This document shows positions 1 to 9,330 of a stretch of DNA of 39,058 nucleotides, one piece after another (positions within the stretch are counted from its first letter, which is position 1; every line of letters starts with the position of its first letter). This DNA is from Bacteroidales bacterium Bact_08 (GTDB lineage: Bacteria; Bacteroidota; Bacteroidia; Bacteroidales; UBA932): positions 1-39,058 of the forward strand of contig LUYZ01000069.1 of assembly GCA_001603425.1 (NCBI GenBank), in the 5' to 3' direction. Below the pieces are notes generated by a model, which searched no databases, was not told the DNA's origin, and worked only from the letters and a program-made list of their open reading frames with translations. Position numbers and translations under genes: made by a program.

Positions 1-10
1 TAGTATCGTA

Positions 11-2041
11 ATGAATTATAAGATAGATCAAAAAAAACTACTTTTAATTTTAAATTTAGTTTTAACAGTTATTATAATTGTAGCTCTATTCCCCAACAAA
101 GGGAAGTTTAAATATGAATACCAAAGAGGCAGACCATGGGTCTATGAAACTTTAGTTTCACCAATAGATTTTCCTATTCTAAAAAGCAACTCAGAGATTA
201 GACGAGAAAGAGAGCAGATTGTTGCCGATGCTTTGCCTCATTTTATCTATAAAGAGGGAGTATGTAACTCTTATATTAAGGAGATTGACAAGTTACTTAA
301 TGAGCAGTCAATAGACTCTATTTCTAGAGAAAAAATATTTAAAATAATTAAAGAGATTTATTCCAGAGGAGTCGTTAACGAACAGCCTGATAGCTCTCTT
401 TATAAGACTGGGGCTATTATTATTAAGGGCTCAGAAAAAAAACTTGTCCCTATTGAGATGATTTCGGCACAAGAGGCAACAGAACAAATCATAAAAATAA
501 TAGCCTCCCAAAACTTTCTTGAGCAAGAAAAGAGTATATCAACTATTACCAATATCATAAGTAATTCACAGATCATTCCTAATATAATATATGATATTAC
601 TGCAACACAAAACTACATTAAAGAGGCAATTTTATCTATTTCTCCCACAAAAGGTGTTATATATACTGGACAACTCGTTGTATCTAAAGGAGAGTTGATC
701 ACTGCAGAAACAGAGCAAATTTTGGATTCATTCAAGGCAGAATATGAATATTCAATGGGGTTTTATGGAAACCTATTTATACTTAAATTAGGGCATCTAG
801 TCATATCTATTTCTTTAGTTTTCCTTCTTTATATCTCTCTATTTTTTATGAAAAAAGAGATTCTTAAAGAGGTCCATAAAGTTACGTTTATATTATCACT
901 CTTAATATTGTCTGTGGTAATAACAGTATTTGTTTTAGAATATGGCACTAAGATGCTTTATGTAGTACCATACAGTGTTTTTGCTCTATACTTAACATCT
1001 TTCTTTACATCTCGGTTAATTCCGCCAATCTATACTATAATATTGCTCCCTTTAATATTTATAGCTCCCGGTGGTTTTGAACTTTTTTTCTTAAATCTTA
1101 TCTCTGGAATACTTATAATATACACATTCCAATTTTGGGATAAGGGTTGGCTTCAGTTTCTTAACTCAGTTATCATATTTGGGATGTTATCTCTGCTATA
1201 TATCTCATTTCGATTCATAGAAGATGGCACTTTAGAATCTATAAATAGTGAGTATTTTACAATATTTTTATGGAACTCTATTTTCGTATATGCTGCGTAT
1301 CCTTTTCTATTTATTTTCGAAAAAGTATTTGGGCTAGTCTCTAACTCTAGATTAAGAGATCTTTCCGATGCTACCTCTAAACTATTGAGAGAGCTTGCCG
1401 ATAAGGCTCCTGGGACTTTTCACCACTCTCTTCAGGTGGCTAGTCTTGCAGAGAGTGCAGCAAGGGAGATTGGTGCTTATGCTCTTCTGGCTAGGGTTGG
1501 GTCATTATACCACGATATTGGAAAAATGGCAAATCCATCTATTTATATTGAGAATATTCCAGAAGGGGGTAAGAATATCCATAAAGAGTTATCGGCAAAT
1601 CAGAGTGCTCAGCTTATTATTTCTCATGTAGACCAGGGTGTTGAAATTGCTAAAAAGAATAATTTGCCTCAGATCATTATCGATTTTATTTTATCTCATC
1701 ATGGTAGGTCTCAAACTCTCTATTTTTACAACAAATATCTACAAGAGGGTGGAGATGTAGATAATATTGAGAATTTTACTTATAATGGCATACTTCCTAA
1801 GTATAAAGAGCATGTTATAGTGATGATGGCCGATTCTATAGAGGCTGCTTCTAGGACTCTTCCTGTTTACAATAGGGATACTATTTCTGATTTGGTTGAT
1901 ACTATAATTGATGAGAGGGTTCTTGATGTTCAGCTTATTGAGTCTGATATAACTATCAGGGAGATTACTATTATTAAAGAGGTGTTTAAGAGTAAGATTG
2001 AGCAGATTTATCATTCCAGAATTGAGTATCCTAAATCTTAA
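11..2041 (+). CDS. pgpH: 7TM receptor-HD family cyclic-di-AMP phosphodiesterase (PgpH-like)
   Basis: 676 aa; N-terminal TM then extracellular domain, multiple TM helices, C-terminal HD domain with HHSLQVASLAESAAREIGA...LYHDIGK...HH motifs. Start is close to the window edge so the N-terminus could extend upstream. Confidence 0.88.
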   Translation: MNYKIDQKKLLLILNLVLTVIIIVALFPNKGKFKYEYQRGRPWVYETLVSPIDFPILKSNSEIRREREQIVADALPHFIYKEGVCNSYIKEIDKLLNEQSIDSISREKIFKIIKEIYSRGVVNEQPDSSLYKTGAIIIKGSEKKLVPIEMISAQEATEQIIKIIASQNFLEQEKSISTITNIISNSQIIPNIIYDITATQNYIKEAILSISPTKGVIYTGQLVVSKGELITAETEQILDSFKAEYEYSMGFYGNLFILKLGHLVISISLVFLLYISLFFMKKEILKEVHKVTFILSLLILSVVITVFVLEYGTKMLYVVPYSVFALYLTSFFTSRLIPPIYTIILLPLIFIAPGGFELFFLNLISGILIIYTFQFWDKGWLQFLNSVIIFGMLSLLYISFRFIEDGTLESINSEYFTIFLWNSIFVYAAYPFLFIFEKVFGLVSNSRLRDLSDATSKLLRELADKAPGTFHHSLQVASLAESAAREIGAYALLARVGSLYHDIGKMANPSIYIENIPEGGKNIHKELSANQSAQLIISHVDQGVEIAKKNNLPQIIIDFILSHHGRSQTLYFYNKYLQEGGDVDNIENFTYNGILPKYKEHVIVMMADSIEAASRTLPVYNRDTISDLVDTIIDERVLDVQLIESDITIREITIIKEVFKSKIEQIYHSRIEYPKS

Positions 2042-2050
2042 TTTTGTTTT

Positions 2051-2332
2051 CATCATACTACTTATGATGTTTTCTGGCTTACATCATACTACCTTATGAT
2101 GCTTGCTGGCTTACACCATACTACCTTATGATGCTTGCTGGCTTACATCATACTACCTTATGATGCTTGGTTGCTTACATCATACTACTTATGATGCTTG
2201 CTGGCTTACATCATACTACTTATGATGCTTGGTTGCTTACATCATACTACTTATGATGCTTGCTGGCTTACATCATACTACTTATGATGCTTGCTGGCTT
2301 ACATCATACTACTTATGATGCTTGGTTGCTTA
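2051..2332. repeat. Tandem array of nine 31/32-bp units, each a palindrome CATCATA-CTAC(C)T-TATGATG plus a 12-bp linker (CTTGCTGGCTTA or CTTGGTTGCTTA)
   Basis: Units read directly at 2051, 2082, 2114, 2146, 2178, 2209, 2240, 2271 and 2302; the inverted arms are perfect except for one T>C change in unit 3. Confidence 0.97.
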
Positions 2333-2510
2333 CACCTCACTCTCTTACTGTAACGAAGTTTTTTCAGAGGCACCTATTTTCTTTTCTGTTTTTTCGGGAA
2401 CTGCGGAACTCCTCACTGTCGTTCGTCAAACAGTCCTCGTCCTTTTCCTCAAAAACTATCAATAAAATAGGTAAAAACTTATGTTACAGTTTCGAGAGTG
2501 AGGTGTAAGA
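2329..2510. repeat. ~180-bp imperfect inverted-repeat element, possibly MITE-like or a structured RNA
   Basis: Outer arms CTTACACCTCACTCTCTTACTGTAAC (2329-2354) and GTTACAGTTTCGAGAGTGAGGTGTAAG (2483-2509) are complementary apart from a 2/3-nt internal loop. Inner segments AAGTTTTT and ACCTATTTT (separated by 8 nt) pair with AAAATAGGTAAAAACTT at ~2464-2480. Confidence 0.8.
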
Positions 2511-2562
2511 GAGTGAGGTGTAAGAGAGATGAGAGTGGGGTGCAAGAGAGATGAGAGTGGGC
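2494..2562. repeat. Purine-rich short tandem repeats (15-bp GAGAGTGAGGTGTAA expanding to a 22-bp GAGAGATGAGAGTGGGGTGCAA form)
   Basis: GAGAGTGAGGTGTAA at 2494-2508 and 2509-2523; 2-mismatch copy at 2531-2545; partial copy at 2553-2562; GAGAGAT insertions at 2524 and 2546. Confidence 0.85.
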
Positions 2563-2567
2563 TATAT

Positions 2568-2604
2568 AAAAAAAGAGGTCATCTTAAAAGACGACCTCTT
2601 TTTT
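2568..2604 (-). terminator. Intrinsic terminator downstream of tRNA-Val
   Basis: AAAAAAGAGGTC...GACCTCTTTTTT hairpin with U-tract, immediately 3' of the tRNA on the minus strand. Confidence 0.85.
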
Positions 2605-2605
2605 G

Positions 2606-2680
2606 TGGGAGCAGAGGGAGTCGAACCCCCGACCCTCTGCTTGTAAGGCAGATGCTCTAAACCAACTGAGCTATGCTCCC
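2606..2680 (-). tRNA. tRNA-Val (anticodon UAC)
   Basis: Minus strand GGGAGCATAGCTCAGTTGGTTTAGAGCATCTGCCTTACAAGCAGAGGGTCGGGGGTTCGACTCCCTCTGCTCCCA folds as a cloverleaf; anticodon loop CUUACAA. Confidence 0.95.
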
Positions 2681-2720
2681 TTTTTCATTTTGTCAACCCC
2701 ATTGTTTCCGTTTGGGAGTG

Positions 2721-2728
2721 CAAAGATA
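2721..2728 (-). promoter_or_regulatory. Bacteroidota -7 element (TATCTTTG) for tRNA-Val
   Basis: Matches TAnnTTTG, ~40 bp upstream of the tRNA 5' end. Confidence 0.55.
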
Positions 2729-2757
2729 TGTAGATTTTTTTAACCTCCAAAAAAAAA

Positions 2758-4053
2758 TCATTTTTTTTCAAAAAATTTCAAAGCATCTGCTACCACAAAT
2801 GTACTACCACCAATAAATAGGAGATCTCCTTTTTTGTAAATTTCATAAAATCTCTCTATAGCTCTCTCTACGTTATCACAAACCTCTCCATCAAGACCAA
2901 GATTCTTTGCTTTATTTTCTATATAACATGGGTCACATGCCCTATTTGTTTGTGCTTTGGTAAATAGATAATATGCCATTCGGGGTAAAATACCTAGAAT
3001 TTTATCTATATCTTTCTCTGCAGTTAGCCCTATTACACAAAATAATCTATCATAATTCTCTCTTTTTAGTTGAGAAAAAACAAGAGAAAGGCCTGCAAAA
3101 TTGTGTCCAGTATCGCAGATAATATCGGGATTAGACGATATTTTCTCCCATCTACCTCTTAATCCTGTATTTGAGATGACCATAGATAGACCTTTTCTAA
3201 TGTTAATATCACTCCACCTATCCTCAACTTTTTGTATAAAAGAATAATTAAGAGACAATTCAGATAATGCTGTTAGTACTGTTCTTAAGTTATATAATTG
3301 ACACTCTCCTTTTAAATCTAACGTATAATCGCTTAATGAGAGATCGCTAAATATACAATCTTGCGCAAATAAAACTTTAGACTCCAATTTATCAGCAATC
3401 ATACTAAATACCTCTTTAGAAACAGAGGTATACTCACCAATCACAACTGGCGTCCCTTTTTTAATTATGCCTGCTTTTTCGTGTGCAATATCTCTAACGC
3501 TATAACCCAAATGTTCACAATGATCCAATGATATGTTTGTAATAATACTTAATATAGGAGAGATAATATTTGTGGAGTCTAACCTTCCTCCCAATCCAGT
3601 CTCAATAACAGCTATATCCACACTCTCTTTGGCAAAATAGTTAAAAGCAATCGCAGTTGTTATTTCAAAAAAAGAGCTCTTATTAGATATCATAAACTCT
3701 TTGTGCTCGTCAACAAACTCAACAACACCCTCTTTTGATATCATGCTTCCATTAATCTTAATTCTTTCTCTAAAATCTATTAGATGAGGCGAAGTATACA
3801 ATCCAACTTTTAATCCTAGCTCCATTAAAACTGATGCTAACATATGACTAACTGAGCCCTTCCCATTAGTTCCTGCTACGTGGATAGTCTTAAACCTTTT
3901 GTGAGGGCAATTTAATCTCTTATCAAAAAGTATCATTGAATCAAGACCCTCTTTATACGCTATTTTACCAACCTGTTGATATGAGGGAAATTGATTAAAC
4001 AAAAACTCAGTTACTCTATTATATTCTATATCAATACTATTATCCATCCTCAA
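2758..4053 (-). CDS. folC: Bifunctional folylpolyglutamate synthase/dihydrofolate synthase
   Basis: VAGTNGKGSVSHMLASVL P-loop, ETGLGGRLDSTN, SLDHCEHLG, HEKAGIIKKGTPVV; Mur-ligase/FolC signatures. Confidence 0.93.
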   Translation of the reverse strand: MRMDNSIDIEYNRVTEFLFNQFPSYQQVGKIAYKEGLDSMILFDKRLNCPHKRFKTIHVAGTNGKGSVSHMLASVLMELGLKVGLYTSPHLIDFRERIKINGSMISKEGVVEFVDEHKEFMISNKSSFFEITTAIAFNYFAKESVDIAVIETGLGGRLDSTNIISPILSIITNISLDHCEHLGYSVRDIAHEKAGIIKKGTPVVIGEYTSVSKEVFSMIADKLESKVLFAQDCIFSDLSLSDYTLDLKGECQLYNLRTVLTALSELSLNYSFIQKVEDRWSDINIRKGLSMVISNTGLRGRWEKISSNPDIICDTGHNFAGLSLVFSQLKRENYDRLFCVIGLTAEKDIDKILGILPRMAYYLFTKAQTNRACDPCYIENKAKNLGLDGEVCDNVERAIERFYEIYKKGDLLFIGGSTFVVADALKFFEKK

Positions 4054-4172
4054 TTTATTCTTAAATTAATATATCTGTTAATGTTTTACTTTTACTACCA
4101 CAAATTTCAAAAATAAATATCACAAAAAGGTTAAAGGCAGCAATTATTTTTCAATTATTGACCAAAATGCCG

Positions 4173-4180
4173 TACTTTTG
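4173..4180 (+). promoter_or_regulatory. -7 element (TACTTTTG) for purL
   Basis: Matches TAnnTTTG 28 nt upstream of the ATG at 4209; lies inside the extended ORF-track N-terminus. Confidence 0.55.
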
Positions 4181-4208
4181 TAAATTAATTTACACCTTAT
4201 TATTTCCT

Positions 4209-7200
4209 ATGATTTCATTCTTTATTGCACAAAACGGGCCTGTTCTGGCGGTTAAAACTAAATCTGAATTATCAAAAGAGAGTATAAAGGCACTTGAGTG
4301 GCTGTTTAACAATGCAAAATTATTGCCAAACACATCTTTAGATGGAATATTTATTGGTCCTAGAAAAGAGATGATAACTCCATGGAGCACATCGGCAGTT
4401 GAAATTGCAAAAAATATGAATATTGGTGAAATTGAGAGAATTGAGGAGTTTTATCGAGTTGACAACATAGATGCTAAATATGATAAAATGCTCCAAAGGC
4501 TTTATCAAAGACTAGATCAATCAATATTTGACACCGATAAAACTGCTGAACCTGTGTTGGAAATAGAGAATATTGAGGAGTATAATAATAAAGAGGGTCT
4601 TGCTCTTAATCAAGAAGAGATCGATTACCTTAAAAATCTTAGTATAAAGCTACAAAGACCACTTACCGATGGTGAAGTATTTGGTTTTTCTCAAGTAAAT
4701 TCAGAACATTGTAGACACAAAATATTCAACGGAGTCTTTGTTATTGATGGTGTAGAGAGAGAGTCTTCGCTCTTCTCTTTAATTAAAAAAACATCAAAAG
4801 AGAATCCAAATAAAATAGTATCGGCATATAAAGATAACTGTGCTTTTTTGAAGGGCCCTCAGGTAGAGCTATTTTATCCGATTAAAGGAGATGCTCCTTC
4901 TGAGTTTACAACATCAAATTCTGAAACTGTTATCTCACTAAAGGCAGAAACTCATAACTTCCCTACCACTGTAGAGCCATTTAATGGAGCAGCAACTGGC
5001 TCTGGTGGAGAGATTAGAGATAGGATTGCTGGTGGAAAAGGATCTTTCCCAATAGCAGGTACTGCTGTCTATATGACTTCATACCCAAGACTCGATCCCG
5101 ATAATAAAATATGGGAACAAAAAGCTCCTAGAAAATGGCTATACCAAACTCCAAAAGAGATTTTAATTAAGGCTTCTAACGGAGCAAGCGATTATGGAAA
5201 TAAATTTGGACAGCCCTTAATATGTGGTTCATTATTAACTTACGAGTATAGTAATAATGATATTCAATTTGGATACGATAAAGTAATAATGCAAGCAGGA
5301 GGAATTGGATATGCAAAAAAAGATTATGCATTTAAAGACGTTCCAAAAGTTGGAGATAAAATAGTATTACTTGGCGGAGATAATTATAGAATTGGAATGG
5401 GCGGGGGAGCAGTATCTTCTGTTGCTACAGGGGAGTTCAATAATTCAATTGAGCTTAATGCTGTTCAGCGATCAAATCCAGAGATGCAAAAGAGGGTATA
5501 TAATACAATACGATCTTTAGCTGAGAGTAACAACAACTCTATTATATCAATACATGATCATGGAGCTGGAGGGCATTTAAACTGCCTTTCGGAATTAGTT
5601 GAGGAGACCGGAGGGTTAATCGATATAGGAAAACTACCTAAAGGAGACCCTACCCTATCGGCAAAAGAGCTCATTGGCAACGAGTCTCAAGAGAGAATGG
5701 GGATGGTTGTCTCTTCTGAAAACTGTAGTCAAATAGAGGCTATTGCGCAAAGAGAGAGAGCCCCTTTCTATGTAATTGGTGAAACAACCAATAATAAAAA
5801 ATTCACATTACAAGACTCTATTACTAAAGAGACCCCTATAGATCTTAACTTAGAAGATATGTTTGGATCTACACCCAAAACAGTTCTTACCGATACTACT
5901 ATTTTGAATAACTGGGAGGAGGTCGATAACAATAGAGATATCGAACATTCATTAGAACTTGTTCTTCAACTAGAATCTGTAGCATGTAAAGATTGGTTAA
6001 CCAACAAGGTAGATAGAAGTGTAACAGGTCTAATAGCAAAACAGCAAACAGCTGGTGAAATACAACTTCCTTTAAACAACTTAGGTGTTGTAGAAATAGG
6101 ATATGGGAGCAAAAAGGGAATGGCTACATCCATCGGGCATGCGCCATCAATTGCCCTTATTGATGAAAGAGCAGGTAGTAGAATGGCAATTGCTGAGACA
6201 CTAACAAATTTGATATGGACACCTATAGAAAGTAAAATAGAGGGAGTTTCTCTATCGGCAAACTGGATGTGGCCATGTAATAACCCTGGCGAAAATACCA
6301 AACTATATAACGCGGTTGAGTCTGCAAGTAATTTTGCAATAGAGCTTGGAATAAATATTCCAACGGGAAAAGACTCCCTATCTATGACCCAAAAATATCC
6401 AGATGGCAGCAAAGTAATATCACCTGGTACACTAATAGTATCCTCTGTTTGTGAAGTGACCGATATCACAAAAACAATTGAGCCAGTTATAGACACTGAG
6501 ACACCTAGCACTTTACTATACATTCCATTCAATAAATTAGATGAGATAACTTTTGAGCTTGGAGGAAGTGCATATGCTCAAGTATATTCAAAACTTGGAC
6601 AGAGAACTCCAGATATTAAAAATGCTCCCTATTTCAAAGAATGCTTTAATGTTGTACAAGATTTGATCAATAGCAGAGAGATATTGGCTGGCCATGATGT
6701 ATCTACAGGAGGGCTAATCACCACACTATTAGAGATGAATTTTGCTAATTGTAAAGGGGGCATAGATATAGATTTAACTGATCTAAAATCTAATCTTTTA
6801 AATATTTTATTCTCAGAGGAGAGTGCTATTGTAATTCAAGTTGCCGATGATAAACTTAAAAGCGTAGTCTCTAAATTAATTGATAATAATATACAATACA
6901 CTCTTATTGGAACTACATCTAGTCAGAGATTTGCTACAATTAGACATGGAGAGAATACCATTAAATTAGATATAGACAAGTATAGAGATCTGTGGTTTAA
7001 GCCTTCATATATGTTGGATATAGATCAGGTCGGTGAGAAGCTTGCAACTGAAAGATTCAACAATTACAAAAATCAACCGCTACAATATAGATTCCCATCT
7101 AATTTCAATGGTCTTAAAGAAACTCAAATTAAATCTAGCAATAAGAGAGTTACTGCTGCCATAATAAGAGAAAAAGGTTCTAACGGAGATAGAGAGATGG

Positions 7201-7904
7201 CGTGGGCTCTGCACCTTGCTGGATTTACCGTTAAGGACGTCCATATGACAGATCTTATCAGTGGAAGAGAGAATTTAGAAGATGTTAATATGATTGTTTT
7301 TGTAGGAGGGTTTTCAAATGCCGATACTCTAGGTTCTGCAAAGGGATGGGCTGGAGCATTTCTATACAATCAAAGAGCATCTCAGGCACTTGAGAATTTC
7401 TACTCTAGAGAGGATACTCTAAGCCTTGGTGTTTGTAATGGCTGCCAATTGATGGCAGAGCTTGGGCTAATTACACCAGATAACAGAGAAGAGTCTCCAA
7501 AGATGCATCACAATAATAGCAAAAAATATGAGAGCGCATTTGTTGGAGTTACTATTCAAGAGTCACCATCTATCTTACTTAAATCATTAGAGGGCTCATC
7601 ACTTGGCATATGGGTTGCTCATGGAGAGGGTAAATTCTATTTCCCTTCAGATATAAATAATTATAACATAGCGATTAAATATAATTTTGGTCAATATCCA
7701 GCTAATCCAAACGGATCTCCAGAATCAACAGCTGCAGTATGTAGCAATGATGGACGTCACTTGGCAATGATGCCTCATCCAGAGAGATGTCTCTATCCTC
7801 ACAACTGGGCTCACTATCCAAATCAAAGACAAACCGACGATATAACTCCTTGGTTAGACCTATTTACAAATGGATATAAATGGATTCTAAATACTAAGAA
7901 GTAA
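4209..7904 (+). CDS. purL: Phosphoribosylformylglycinamidine synthase (large single-chain PurL)
   Basis: ~1231 aa; SQVNSEHCRHKIFNG, KAETHNFPTTVEPFNGAATGSGGEIRD, C-terminal class I amidotransferase GVCNGCQLMAELG and MPHPERC. Start placed at MISFFIAQNGPVLAVKT rather than the track start 4158. Confidence 0.95.
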   Translation: MISFFIAQNGPVLAVKTKSELSKESIKALEWLFNNAKLLPNTSLDGIFIGPRKEMITPWSTSAVEIAKNMNIGEIERIEEFYRVDNIDAKYDKMLQRLYQRLDQSIFDTDKTAEPVLEIENIEEYNNKEGLALNQEEIDYLKNLSIKLQRPLTDGEVFGFSQVNSEHCRHKIFNGVFVIDGVERESSLFSLIKKTSKENPNKIVSAYKDNCAFLKGPQVELFYPIKGDAPSEFTTSNSETVISLKAETHNFPTTVEPFNGAATGSGGEIRDRIAGGKGSFPIAGTAVYMTSYPRLDPDNKIWEQKAPRKWLYQTPKEILIKASNGASDYGNKFGQPLICGSLLTYEYSNNDIQFGYDKVIMQAGGIGYAKKDYAFKDVPKVGDKIVLLGGDNYRIGMGGGAVSSVATGEFNNSIELNAVQRSNPEMQKRVYNTIRSLAESNNNSIISIHDHGAGGHLNCLSELVEETGGLIDIGKLPKGDPTLSAKELIGNESQERMGMVVSSENCSQIEAIAQRERAPFYVIGETTNNKKFTLQDSITKETPIDLNLEDMFGSTPKTVLTDTTILNNWEEVDNNRDIEHSLELVLQLESVACKDWLTNKVDRSVTGLIAKQQTAGEIQLPLNNLGVVEIGYGSKKGMATSIGHAPSIALIDERAGSRMAIAETLTNLIWTPIESKIEGVSLSANWMWPCNNPGENTKLYNAVESASNFAIELGINIPTGKDSLSMTQKYPDGSKVISPGTLIVSSVCEVTDITKTIEPVIDTETPSTLLYIPFNKLDEITFELGGSAYAQVYSKLGQRTPDIKNAPYFKECFNVVQDLINSREILAGHDVSTGGLITTLLEMNFANCKGGIDIDLTDLKSNLLNILFSEESAIVIQVADDKLKSVVSKLIDNNIQYTLIGTTSSQRFATIRHGENTIKLDIDKYRDLWFKPSYMLDIDQVGEKLATERFNNYKNQPLQYRFPSNFNGLKETQIKSSNKRVTAAIIREKGSNGDREMAWALHLAGFTVKDVHMTDLISGRENLEDVNMIVFVGGFSNADTLGSAKGWAGAFLYNQRASQALENFYSREDTLSLGVCNGCQLMAELGLITPDNREESPKMHHNNSKKYESAFVGVTIQESPSILLKSLEGSSLGIWVAHGEGKFYFPSDINNYNIAIKYNFGQYPANPNGSPESTAAVCSNDGRHLAMMPHPERCLYPHNWAHYPNQRQTDDITPWLDLFTNGYKWILNTKK

Positions 7905-7926
7905 TTGTCATTAAATACAAAGCACT

Positions 7927-9270
7927 ATGGCAAAGAAGAAAAAACCCAAAATTTTTGTTCTTGACACAAATGTTATTTTACATGACTTTAGTGCCATCTA
8001 CAATTTTCAAGAGAATGACATTGTCATTCCCATTGCTGTTATAGAGGAGTTGGATAAATTCAAAAAAGGAAATGACTCTATTAACTTCAATGCAAGAGAG
8101 TTTGTTAGAGAACTTGACAAAATCACAGATAATCAACTTTTTGACAAAGGCGTCTCTTTAGGCACAGGAAGAGGGGTAATTAAAGTAGAGCTTGGACACC
8201 CCTTTAGTGAAAAAATGGGGATGTCTCTTTTTGACGACACACAAGATCATCGTATATTATCTACCACAGAGTGGTTGCAAAGCAAAAATCCTGATAGAGA
8301 AGTTGTTTTAGTCACTAAAGATATTAACCTAAGGATGAAGGCAAAGGCTCTTCATTTAATGGCTCAAGATTATCTTACAGACAGAGTTACAGACGAAAAA
8401 GTAGAAAATATAAAAAAAGAGGTAATTACTATTCATGGTGCATCAGATCTGGCAATGCAAGAGCTGTTCTATAAAGACCAAGGAATACCTATAAAAGAAT
8501 TTAATATTGACAAGCCCTTTTGCAATCAATTGTTTAAAATCTATAATAGTGCAAAAGATAAAAAGGTATTAGCAAGATATAGTAGTCGTACTAAATCTCT
8601 TTTTGGAGTAAAAAAAGAGAGAGCCTATGGCATTGAGCCTAGAAACGACGAACAAGCTTTTGCGATGGACGCCCTTCTTAACCCAGAAATAAAATTAATA
8701 TCTCTTACCGGAACAGCTGGAACTGGTAAAACCTTACTAGCGTTAGCCTCGGCACTAGCTCAAGAGGAGATGTTTGATCAAATACTCCTATCAAGGCCAG
8801 TAATTCCTCTAAAAAATCAAGAGATGGGATTTTTACCTGGAGATATTAAGGAGAAATTAGGACCATATATGATTCCACTTTATGATAATCTTGCAGTAAT
8901 AAAAAGAGGATTTAAGCAATCCTCAAAAGAGGCAATTAGAATAGAAGAGATGCTAAAAAATGAAAAACTTCTAATTTCGCCATTAGCATATATAAGAGGA
9001 CGTAGTTTAACAAATGTATTTTTTATAATAGATGAGGCTCAAAATCTGACTCCTCACGAAGTAAAAACTATAATCACAAGAGCGGGAGAGGGAACAAAAC
9101 TTGTCTTTACTGGGGATATTTACCAGATTGACTCTCCTTACTTAGATTTACACTCAAACGGGTTAACACACCTAGGAGAAAAAATGTGTGGTCAAGAGCT
9201 TTTTGCCCATATTAATTTAACAAAAGGAGAGAGAAGTGAGCTCTCTGAGTTAGCCGGGAAATTGTTGTAA
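7927..9270 (+). CDS. PhoH family ATPase with N-terminal PIN domain
   Basis: FVLDTNVILHD PIN start; GTAGTGKTLLALASAL Walker A; FFIIDEAQNLTPHEVKTIITRAGEGTKLVFTGD PhoH motif. Confidence 0.92.
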   Translation: MAKKKKPKIFVLDTNVILHDFSAIYNFQENDIVIPIAVIEELDKFKKGNDSINFNAREFVRELDKITDNQLFDKGVSLGTGRGVIKVELGHPFSEKMGMSLFDDTQDHRILSTTEWLQSKNPDREVVLVTKDINLRMKAKALHLMAQDYLTDRVTDEKVENIKKEVITIHGASDLAMQELFYKDQGIPIKEFNIDKPFCNQLFKIYNSAKDKKVLARYSSRTKSLFGVKKERAYGIEPRNDEQAFAMDALLNPEIKLISLTGTAGTGKTLLALASALAQEEMFDQILLSRPVIPLKNQEMGFLPGDIKEKLGPYMIPLYDNLAVIKRGFKQSSKEAIRIEEMLKNEKLLISPLAYIRGRSLTNVFFIIDEAQNLTPHEVKTIITRAGEGTKLVFTGDIYQIDSPYLDLHSNGLTHLGEKMCGQELFAHINLTKGERSELSELAGKLL

Positions 9271-9278
9271 TTTTTTAT

Positions 9279-9286
9279 TATATTTG
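9279..9286 (+). promoter_or_regulatory. -7 element (TATATTTG) for ppdK
   Basis: TAnnTTTG match 44 nt upstream of the ATG at 9331. Confidence 0.5.
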
Positions 9287-9330
9287 CAACCCTTTAAAAT
9301 AAGAAAATATAAACCGAAAACAAATATTTT

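Noticed and set aside
1739-2056. 105-aa minus-strand ORF
   Set aside because: Antisense to the pgpH HD domain; composition follows from the sense gene.
2051-2332. Possible CRISPR array
   Set aside because: The 12-bp segments between palindromes are nearly identical (two variants), far too short for spacers, and there are no cas genes.
2260-2508. 82-aa ORF
   Set aside because: It runs through the palindromic array and the inverted-repeat element; its sequence is explained by repeat structure and it has no recognisable domain or promoter.
2606-2680. tRNA-Val as an integration site for an island
   Set aside because: No integrase or direct repeat of the tRNA 3' end is visible nearby; the tRNA has its own promoter and terminator.
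5966-6532. 188-aa minus-strand ORF within purL
   Set aside because: Long antisense ORF inside a well-conserved gene, no domain signatures or promoter; likely a codon-usage by-product.
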